Below, one piece after another: positions 39,361 through 45,335 of a DNA stretch of 45,335 nucleotides. The position numbers were made by a program, and so were the translations under genes. The stretch covers positions 1 through 45,335 of the forward strand of contig CADBHI010000031.1 of the NCBI GenBank assembly GCA_902794405.1, in the 5' to 3' direction. Source of the stretch: an uncultured Prevotellaceae bacterium (lineage in GTDB: Bacteria; Bacteroidota; Bacteroidia; Bacteroidales; Bacteroidaceae). The notes below the pieces were generated by a model. The model was given only the letters and a program-made list of their open reading frames with translations. It made no database searches and was not told the DNA's origin. Numbering within the stretch: the stretch's first letter is position 1; each line of letters opens with the position of its first letter.

Positions 39361-42300
39361 TTAATACCATTGTACGCTGTTGGTATAGCCCGAGCGCTTG
39401 TCGTACTTCAGGGCGTCGGTTAGCGTCGAGGCGTTGCAGCGGAACGAGAAGTTGTAGCTGGTATAGGGAGCCAGCGTCACCTGACACGACATGCTGAAGC
39501 AATGCAAGTCGCGCGACAGCGAGGCTGTAGTCATCGATATCGCATGGTTCTCGAAGTCGTAACCGCTGGAGAAGTTGATGTTCCAGCCTTCTGACAGCCT
39601 GATGTAGCCACCGACGCTCAGCGTCTGGGTGAAGCCATAGGGATAGCGCATGGTTTCGTAGTTGAACTTCTTCACGTCCTTGTCCTCGCGCATGGTGATA
39701 CCATAGCTGAAATTGAGCGACCAGGGCAGACTGAACTTCATGTAGCCGTCCTCGTCGGTATCGGCCATAGTGGTTTTGTTGTCACCCCCACGCTTGGCCT
39801 CTTCCATCTCACGGTCTACGTTGGCATTCATGTCGAGGTCGTCGATTTCGTCAGGATTCTGTTTCTTTTTCTTGTCCTTATCGTCCTTCTTCTTCGGGCG
39901 TTCACCCTTCAGCCACTTGATGATATTGATAATCTTTGAGTTGTCGAGGTTATAGTTGAGCACCTGCGACATGCCTTGGAAGCGGCCAATCTTACCCTGT
40001 CCCCAATATGTGGTGTGGTCGCTCTCATGGGGTGTGGCACCCACGGAGTCGGCCTCATAGACATAGCTGGCAAACACGGCGTTCATACTGAACGTGTAGC
40101 TCTTGGTGAGCTTCAGGCGGATATTGGTACTGAGCGAGCTCCAGGGCTGGCGGGTGGCCGCCATGTTATACGACATGCGGGCCGAGAACTCATCAATGAG
40201 GCTCACCTTCTTGATGGAGTCCTCAGAGTCGCGGATCTTCATTTCCAGGTTGTTCTTCAGGTCGAACGACACGCTACCCGTCTTTCCGGGACTTGGCGCG
40301 CTGACAGACCCTACGGAATAGGGTGAATACTGCACAATCTCGACTTCGCCGTTGGAATTGGTCTTGACGTATGTGTCGTAATAGCCATAACGGTCGGCAC
40401 TAAAGTCGGGGGCATACGAGAAGGAGACCGTAGGCGTCAGGACGTGACGAATGGTCTGGATCTTGTCGCCGAAAAGTTTGCGCGAAGGAATATAGAAGCC
40501 ATAGAGCTTGGTCGACAGCTGCAGGCTCAAGTTCCAGTTGTAAATGTTGTAGAAGCCCGAAATGGTATCGACGACTTCCTTCTGGTTTTCGGTATCCCAC
40601 GACTTGTGGGTCTTGATAAACGAGTTGACGTCGGTCAGGCTGAAGCCCGGAGTGATGCTGATGACGTCTAACGCCTGGAACGTGGCGTTGATGGGAATGG
40701 TATGGGTAATCTTGTTCCTCCAGTCGCGACGGAAGTCAGAGTGTAGCAGCTTGTCTTCCTTCGTATTGATGGAGTTCTGGAAGTCACCACGATAGCTCAT
40801 GCCGATTTTCTCGTACCAACGCTCCTTGCCAGCCATCTTCTTACGGCGCAGGGGGTAGAACTGCGACACGCTGACATTCAGGTTGGGGAACGACAGCGAG
40901 ATGCTGGAGTCACGCATATTCTGAGAAAGGTTCATCGACGTAGATATCTGCATGTTGAGACTCGAGAAACGCGTGTTGTATGACACGGACGAGGTACGCG
41001 TAGACTGAGTCAGCAGCTGCGGATTGTAGCGCGACGTCAGGTTGTTCTGCTCATAGCTTGTGGTAGAGAAGTTCACTCGTGCCGAGAAAGTGCTGAAGGG
41101 ATTGGCCTTGCTGTCCTGGTTGTGGTTCCAGTTGACCTTGATGTCGGTCGTCTTCAGATAGTCTGGCATGTTCTCCTCACCAGTAACAGAGTTCTGGTAG
41201 CTGACGTAGAACGCGCCGCGGAACTTATAGCGCTTGACGTAATTCGAGCTGGCAGAGATGCCCCACGAGCCCTTGGTAAAGACCTCACCCAACAGCTTCA
41301 GGTCCATCTTGTCGCTGAGCGCAAAATAGTAGCCGCCATCGCGAAGATAGAAACCGCGGTCGGACTCGTCGCCATAGGTAGGCATGATAAGTCCGCTACT
41401 GTAGTTCTTGGTGAAGGGGAAGAAACCGTAAGGCACGCCCAACGGCAGAGGCACGTCGCAGACTACTAAATAGGCAGGGCCGAACACCACATCCTTGCCC
41501 GGACGCACCTTGGCTCGAGACATGGCGATATAGAAGTCGGGATGAGGGTCGCTACACGTTGTATAGCGGCCGTGCTGGAGGTACAACTCACCATTGCCGC
41601 CGCGCTTGGCCAACTCACTGGTGAGGTAGCCGTCCTCCTGCTGGGTGTAAACCTGGGTAATGATGCCTTTCTTCGTCTTGAAGTTGAAGGCCATCGTGTC
41701 GTTCTCGTAAGTGTCGCTACCCATCTTGAACACGGGAGTGCCCTTCAGTCCGCCGGTGGTCGTATCACGAGCGCCCGTTGCATGGACGAGGCTACTATCA
41801 AGCACCATGAAGATCTTTTCGCTCTTCAGGTCCATGTTCTGGTATTCCACGTGGGAATTGCCGTAGAGATAGGCACGGCCAGATGCTGCCTCATAGGTCA
41901 GCGAGTCGTTGGCTGTATACTTGACCGGCGAGTCGATGCCATTCTTGCGCATGCGGTTCATGCTGTCGAGGGCGAGTGAGTCGTCAATCACCTTATTATA
42001 ATTATAGATGGCCAGCTCAAGGGAGTCCATCGTCGTGGTATCACGCTTCAGCTTGGCAGCAGCCTCTTCCACGACTGCCGGTATAGAGTCGGCAGAAACC
42101 GACTTGAGCTGGCGTGCAGCAGAGTCGGCAACGGCCAGTGCCTGGCGTACTATCGTCGAGTCAACCTTCTCGCGGACAGAGTCCACCACCTGCTGTACCT
42201 GGGCAACAGCATCGGGCAAGGCTACCTCTTCAGGCAGCTGAAGGGCATCAGGCAGGGTGGCATTCTCGACCATCCTTTCTATGGTGTCGGAAATAACGGC

Positions 42301-42432
42301 ATTGGCTTCAGGCAATCCTCTAACCGCCTTCGACACATCCTTAATGTTATCCTGACGGAGCGACGAAGGGGTACATGCCCACATAAAAATGAAGGCTACG
42401 AACATCAGAAGGATGACCGTTCTTTGTTTCAC
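39361..42432 (-). CDS. lptD: LptD-like LPS-assembly outer-membrane protein
   Basis: A 1023-residue outer-membrane protein of the LptD/OstA type that passes LPS to the cell surface. An N-terminal hydrophobic segment (KQRTVILLMFVAFIFMWAC) carries a Cys at 20. A long Ala/Val/Asp-rich helical stretch (about 30-150) precedes the LptA-like domain (165-330, NDSLTYEAASGRAYLYGN) and the beta-barrel (340-1023, ending NSVQWY). A lysine/aspartate-rich loop lies at about 838-885. The matching lptE is at 3912-4397. The start codon is GTG at 42432, only 5 nt after the -7 box TACCTTTG, so translation is probably leaderless or begins further in. Confidence 0.88.
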   Translation of the reverse strand: MKQRTVILLMFVAFIFMWACTPSSLRQDNIKDVSKAVRGLPEANAVISDTIERMVENATLPDALQLPEEVALPDAVAQVQQVVDSVREKVDSTIVRQALAVADSAARQLKSVSADSIPAVVEEAAAKLKRDTTTMDSLELAIYNYNKVIDDSLALDSMNRMRKNGIDSPVKYTANDSLTYEAASGRAYLYGNSHVEYQNMDLKSEKIFMVLDSSLVHATGARDTTTGGLKGTPVFKMGSDTYENDTMAFNFKTKKGIITQVYTQQEDGYLTSELAKRGGNGELYLQHGRYTTCSDPHPDFYIAMSRAKVRPGKDVVFGPAYLVVCDVPLPLGVPYGFFPFTKNYSSGLIMPTYGDESDRGFYLRDGGYYFALSDKMDLKLLGEVFTKGSWGISASSNYVKRYKFRGAFYVSYQNSVTGEENMPDYLKTTDIKVNWNHNQDSKANPFSTFSARVNFSTTSYEQNNLTSRYNPQLLTQSTRTSSVSYNTRFSSLNMQISTSMNLSQNMRDSSISLSFPNLNVSVSQFYPLRRKKMAGKERWYEKIGMSYRGDFQNSINTKEDKLLHSDFRRDWRNKITHTIPINATFQALDVISITPGFSLTDVNSFIKTHKSWDTENQKEVVDTISGFYNIYNWNLSLQLSTKLYGFYIPSRKLFGDKIQTIRHVLTPTVSFSYAPDFSADRYGYYDTYVKTNSNGEVEIVQYSPYSVGSVSAPSPGKTGSVSFDLKNNLEMKIRDSEDSIKKVSLIDEFSARMSYNMAATRQPWSSLSTNIRLKLTKSYTFSMNAVFASYVYEADSVGATPHESDHTTYWGQGKIGRFQGMSQVLNYNLDNSKIINIIKWLKGERPKKKDDKDKKKKQNPDEIDDLDMNANVDREMEEAKRGGDNKTTMADTDEDGYMKFSLPWSLNFSYGITMREDKDVKKFNYETMRYPYGFTQTLSVGGYIRLSEGWNINFSSGYDFENHAISMTTASLSRDLHCFSMSCQVTLAPYTSYNFSFRCNASTLTDALKYDKRSGYTNSVQWY

Positions 42433-42437
42433 GGATG

Positions 42438-42445
42438 CAAAGGTA
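42438..42445 (-). promoter_or_regulatory. -7 box abutting the lptD start
   Basis: TACCTTTG on the minus strand ends five bases before the GTG start codon. No -33 TTTG is evident; the upstream DNA is a GTGAAGAGTGAAG simple repeat (42455-42476). Confidence 0.5.
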
Positions 42446-42491
42446 CGAAAAAAAGTGAAGAGTGAAGTGCGATGCGTGAAGAATTTAGGGT

Positions 42492-43028
42492 TTATTCAAA
42501 CATTTTAGCCCATACAAGGAACCTTTCCACGCCTTCGTGGCCGAATTTCTCTAAGCTTTGGGCTGCCTCCACCACCGTCAACACCCTGTCGGGATGCGAT
42601 TTTGAGTAGAATTTGTCGGCATAGCACACCACCTGTTCTTCAATGGCTTCAGGAACAAAGTCCTGTGGAGGCAGGGGCAGATGCTGGCTGACAATCTGAC
42701 TGGCAGTAAGCCCCGTTCCGGTGTGACGCTCAGCCACTCGGGCATAGCGTTCCCAGCCAAGGGAGCGCAGCAGCTCGGCCCCTATCTGTCCGTGACGGAT
42801 ATAGGGTTCAGTACCGTTACAGAAAATGGAAGGGGCATGGCACCAGCGGATGCCGATGTCGTGAAGCATGGCCGATTCCTCTAAGAACTCGCGGTCGAGC
42901 ATCAGTTCGGGATGATGGTCACAGATCAGCAGACAACGGTCGGCGACCTGCCGCGAATGCTTCAAGAGCAGTCGTCGCAGGTCGTCGTCCTCTGGATAGT
43001 ATTGGTCAATTATCGCCTGATAGTTCAT
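42492..43028 (-). CDS. HD-domain hydrolase
   Basis: A 178-residue soluble protein with an HD fold: KHSRQVADRCL (first His), AMLHDIGI (HD pair) and ADKFYSKS near the C-terminus (last Asp), so the metal site appears complete. HD proteins of this size hydrolyse phosphomonoesters or phosphodiesters; the substrate is not known. The ATG at 43028 (MNYQAII) is favoured over 43124, which would run into nhaD. The gene follows nhaD by 31 bp and is probably cotranscribed. Confidence 0.85.
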   Translation of the reverse strand: MNYQAIIDQYYPEDDDLRRLLLKHSRQVADRCLLICDHHPELMLDREFLEESAMLHDIGIRWCHAPSIFCNGTEPYIRHGQIGAELLRSLGWERYARVAERHTGTGLTASQIVSQHLPLPPQDFVPEAIEEQVVCYADKFYSKSHPDRVLTVVEAAQSLEKFGHEGVERFLVWAKMFE

Positions 43029-43059
43029 CTTTAATGATGATAGGATAACACTCTGGTAA

Positions 43060-44391
43060 TCAGAACAAGAACGTCTTTTCAAGCCAGTAGCAGAGAATAC
43101 CTGCCAGATAGCCCACGAAGACAATCCATGTAATCTTCTTCATGTACCAGCCGAAGGTAATCTTCTCCAAGCCCATAACCACCACACCGGCAGCAGAGCC
43201 GATGATCAACATGGAGCCGCCCACACCGGCACAGTAGGCCAGCAGCTGCCAGAAGATGCCGTCGACAGCCATATCGCCAGTAGGAGCCACAGGGTACATT
43301 CCCATACAGCCCGCCACGAGAGGCACATTGTCGACAATCGAGGACAGCACACCGATGATGCCGTTAATCAGGTAGTGGTTACCAGCAAACACATCGTTCA
43401 GTCCCTCACCCAATGCGGTGAGCACGCCCACCTCCTGCAGCACGGCCACGGCCATGAGGATGCCCAAGAAGAACATGATGGTAGAGAGGTCGATCTTCGA
43501 CAGCAGGTCGCTGACGCGCTTGGCCATCGTATCGTCCTCGGCCGTGTTGTAATGGAATATCTCTGTCACGGTCCACAGCACGCCCAGCACTAACAGGATG
43601 CCCATGAACGGCGGCAGATGGGTTAACGTCTTGAAGATGGGCACAAAGCAGAGACCGCCCACGCCCAGCCAGAAGATGATGTTGCGCTGAGTCTGGGTAA
43701 ACTGGCTGACGTCAGCCTTAGGCAGGTTCTGTTCCTTGTCAAACTTGCCTTTCAGCGAAACACTCAGAATGGCAGCAGGCACCAGCATGGAAATGAGCGA
43801 CGGTACGAATATCTCCGTGAGCACACCCTGAGTAGTGATAACACCCTTGATCCAGAGCATGATGGTGGTCACGTCGCCGATGGGCGAGAAAGCACCACCG
43901 GAGTTAGCGGAAATCACTACCAAAGCCGCATAGATCAGACGGTCCTCGCGCGCCTGTACCAATTTTCTCAATACCATGATCATCACGATAGAGGTGGTCA
44001 GGTTGTCGAGAATAGCCGACAGGAAGAACGTCATGAAGGCCATGCGCCACATCAGTTTCCGCTTGGAACGGGTCTTCAGCGCATCGCGCACAAAGTTGAA
44101 ACCGCCGTTGGAGTCGACAATCTCAACAATCGTCATCGCTCCCATCAGGAAGAACAATGTTCCTGCTGCGTCGCCCAAATGGTGCTCAATCACCTCACCA
44201 ATATGGTGAATCAGGCTGTCGGGTGCCACCTCAGGATAATACGAGCCAGACCCCATCATGAACAGAGTCCAGCAGAACACGCACATCAGCAGCGCAATAG
44301 CTGCCTTGTTCACTTTCGTCACACTCTCCAAGGCTATGCTCAGATAGCCGATGCAAAAGACGATGACGATAGATAATGTTAATGCTGACAT
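43060..44391 (-). CDS. nhaD: NhaD-type Na+/H+ antiporter
   Basis: A 443-residue inner-membrane antiporter of the NhaD (ion transporter superfamily) type that expels sodium for protons. Recognisable blocks are LGDAAGTLFFLMGAMTIVEI, FLSAILDNLTTSIVM, and SANSGGAFSPIGDVTTIMLW. About 11-13 hydrophobic segments are seen. The ATG at 44391 (MSALTLSIVIVF) is preferred; the frame opens at 44412. Its promoter TACCTTTG is at 44424-44431. Confidence 0.92.
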   Translation of the reverse strand: MSALTLSIVIVFCIGYLSIALESVTKVNKAAIALLMCVFCWTLFMMGSGSYYPEVAPDSLIHHIGEVIEHHLGDAAGTLFFLMGAMTIVEIVDSNGGFNFVRDALKTRSKRKLMWRMAFMTFFLSAILDNLTTSIVMIMVLRKLVQAREDRLIYAALVVISANSGGAFSPIGDVTTIMLWIKGVITTQGVLTEIFVPSLISMLVPAAILSVSLKGKFDKEQNLPKADVSQFTQTQRNIIFWLGVGGLCFVPIFKTLTHLPPFMGILLVLGVLWTVTEIFHYNTAEDDTMAKRVSDLLSKIDLSTIMFFLGILMAVAVLQEVGVLTALGEGLNDVFAGNHYLINGIIGVLSSIVDNVPLVAGCMGMYPVAPTGDMAVDGIFWQLLAYCAGVGGSMLIIGSAAGVVVMGLEKITFGWYMKKITWIVFVGYLAGILCYWLEKTFLF

Positions 44392-44423
44392 AATGATATT
44401 ATATTTGTACAATTTTCATAGTG

Positions 44424-44431
44424 CAAAGGTA
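44424..44431 (-). promoter_or_regulatory. -7 box of nhaD
   Basis: TACCTTTG on the minus strand, 32 bp upstream of the ATG at 44391. Confidence 0.55.
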
Positions 44432-44590
44432 GGCATAATTTCTGAAAGTTATAAATAAAACGCCAAGTTTTTATACGTTTTTCTCTAAAACCGCTCCTTT
44501 TTTGAGCCTTTTTTCGTATTTTGCAGGTGCAATCCGTTATGGAGAGCAGACATATTGGTTATGAATTAACAAAAATGACTAAAAAAAGCA

Positions 44591-44646
44591 TCTTCCATGA
44601 CCGATTTTCATGGAAAGATTGTAACTTTTCGCATGCGAGAAGTTAC
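44591..44646. promoter_or_regulatory. Two adjacent palindromes upstream of the antitoxin
   Basis: The 44432-44682 stretch carries no gene. Within it TCTTCCATGA (44591-44600) is mirrored by TCATGGAAAGA (44608-44618), a hairpin with one bulge, and 44621-44646 is a 26-bp near-perfect palindrome (GTAACTT...AGTTAC around GCATGC). They precede the promoter at 44683-44712 by about 40 bp and could be operators for autoregulation of the toxin-antitoxin pair, or structured RNA. Confidence 0.5.
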
Positions 44647-44682
44647 TTTCGTTCGAAAATGAAAAGAAAAACCTGTTTTCCT

Positions 44683-44712
44683 TTTGCATTTTCTCACTTA
44701 TTCGTAACTTTG
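44683..44712 (+). promoter_or_regulatory. Promoter of the antitoxin-toxin pair
   Basis: TTTG (44683-44686) and TAACTTTG (44705-44712), 18 bp apart, lie 31 bp before the ATG at 44744. Confidence 0.65.
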
Positions 44713-44743
44713 CACTTGAAAACGTTTTGTAACATCATCAGTC

Positions 44744-44992
44744 ATGACAACAGTAGAACTCAGAACATCCATCGTGGCGGAGCTCGACCAAATGAGCGTC
44801 GAGATGCTTGAGAACGTGCAGCACTATGTGCGACGCCTACGCCATCATGCACGCCCCACCCGTCGAACCGCTGCTAATGAGGCTGTTCCCGACATCGTGC
44901 TCAGTTTGCTTGGCGCAGGTGAACCTGTGGCCGACGACGACCTGAACGCCCGTGAAGCACATAACCGATACTTAGAGGAAAAGTATAAATGA
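44744..44992 (+). CDS. Probable antitoxin of a PIN-type toxin-antitoxin pair
   Basis: An 82-residue protein: a helical front (MTTVELRTSIVAELDQMSVE, LENVQHYVRRLRHH) and an acidic C-terminal tail (ADDDLNAREAHNRYLEEKYK) of the kind that wraps the toxin. Its TGA overlaps the ATG of a PIN-domain gene (ATGATGA), typical for toxin-antitoxin operons. The fold class is not certain. Since the toxin is cut off, the antitoxin may now be an orphan that could still neutralise related toxins elsewhere. Confidence 0.75.
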   Translation: MTTVELRTSIVAELDQMSVEMLENVQHYVRRLRHHARPTRRTAANEAVPDIVLSLLGAGEPVADDDLNAREAHNRYLEEKYK

Positions 44993-45126
44993 TGACACGT
45001 CTGTTTCTCGACACCAATATCGTAGTTGATCTGCTTGACCGTCGCGAGCCTTTCTGCCATGATGCCGTACGCCTTTTTCTTATAATTTTGAGCGAAGCGA
45101 CCATATTTAGAATAGGTGCTGAGTAG
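44989..45126 (+). pseudogene. Truncated PIN-domain toxin
   Basis: The first 30 codons (MMTRLFLDTNIVVDLLDRRE, then PFCHDAVRLF) are a clear PIN-domain start with the first catalytic Asp (LDTN). After about 45078 the sequence no longer resembles a PIN protein and reaches TAG at 45124, giving 45 residues in place of roughly 135-140. The remaining acidic residues of the RNase site are missing. A repeat element like that at 13.3 kb follows within 35 bp, so insertion of a repeat, or deletion next to it, probably destroyed the gene. Confidence 0.75.
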
Positions 45127-45157
45127 TTACGTTGTCCATGTTGTCTTCAGGAAAAAA

Positions 45158-45335
45158 CAAAAAAAACTATGCCCCCTTGCCCCTAAATGTGGTTAATTAA
45201 CTGTTTATCAGATGTTTATACGGGGGCACACTGCCTAAAAACCGTGCCCCTTGTGTGCCCCCTGGGTGCCCCTCAAAAAAATTCAACAACCATTTTGCGT
45301 ATACTCGCAGACTTTTTGTGTGTACGCGTAAGCTT
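45158..45335 (+). repeat. Second copy of the 13.3-kb repeat element (runs off the window)
   Basis: It aligns by eye with 13329-13506: both contain GCCCCCTTGCCCC, TGTTTATCAGA, TGTGCCCC, GTGCCCCCTGGGTGCCCC and CAAAAAAATTCAACA, then start a series of TTTTGCGTATAC-like units. The unit array (from about 45292) is more diverged than at 13462 and is cut by the window end. No gene is seen in 45127-45335. Confidence 0.7.

Overview
The window reads as chromosomal DNA of a Bacteroidales bacterium, most likely a Prevotella-type genome. The grounds are the start-proximal promoters of the form TTTG-N19/20-TAnnTTTG, a BspA-like leucine-rich surface protein with dockerin-like ends, a Bacteroidetes-type LptD/LptE pair, RsgA-Frr and XRE-cupin/AMP-ligase gene neighbourhoods, and weak or absent Shine-Dalgarno sites. 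No rRNA, tRNA, transposase or CRISPR array was recognised.

Layout. 1-0.34 kb: short palindromic and tandem repeats. 0.4-2.5 kb: purine permease and a convergent sugar transferase. 2.7-7.84 kb (minus): a gene string rlmN - degenerate pdxA - sigma54 activator fused in frame to lptE - TPR protein - secG. 8.06-12.94 kb (plus): a three-module glycosyltransferase/DUF4922/SpoIID protein overlapping an AmpG-like transporter, plausibly a cell-wall recycling unit. 12.945-19.093 kb: an island bounded by 32-bp inverted repeats lying 2-4 bp from the stop codons of two convergent genes; it carries a large BspA/InlB/dockerin-type surface protein split by one in-frame TAA, plus nested repeats. 19.1-25.9 kb (minus): acyl-CoA ligase with XRE-cupin regulator, then frr - rsgA - S9 peptidase. 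26.0-32.5 kb (plus): two tandem 927-residue periplasmic-binding/PAS/histidine kinases and an AraC regulator. 32.6-39.3 kb: small housekeeping genes (secreted Ser/Gly-rich protein, phosphatase, DUF308, udk, UDG-like, EEP nuclease, bL31, glutathione peroxidase, DUF4380). 39.4-44.4 kb (minus): lptD, HD protein, NhaD antiporter. 44.4-45.3 kb: an antitoxin and a truncated PIN toxin followed by a second copy of the repeat element seen at 13.3 kb.

The most unusual theme is short dispersed repeats that lie inside coding genes without breaking the frame: two in rsgA, one each in the acyl-CoA ligase and the UDG-like gene, one forming the tail of the surface protein, and perhaps one in rlmN. They resemble in principle the Rickettsia palindromic elements. 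Further oddities are a PdxA homologue lacking all expected metal-binding histidines, a histidine kinase with Tyr in place of the phospho-accepting His, the sigma54-LptE continuous frame, and promoters placed so close to start codons that transcripts may be leaderless. Functions are inferred from remembered family motifs, without database searches.
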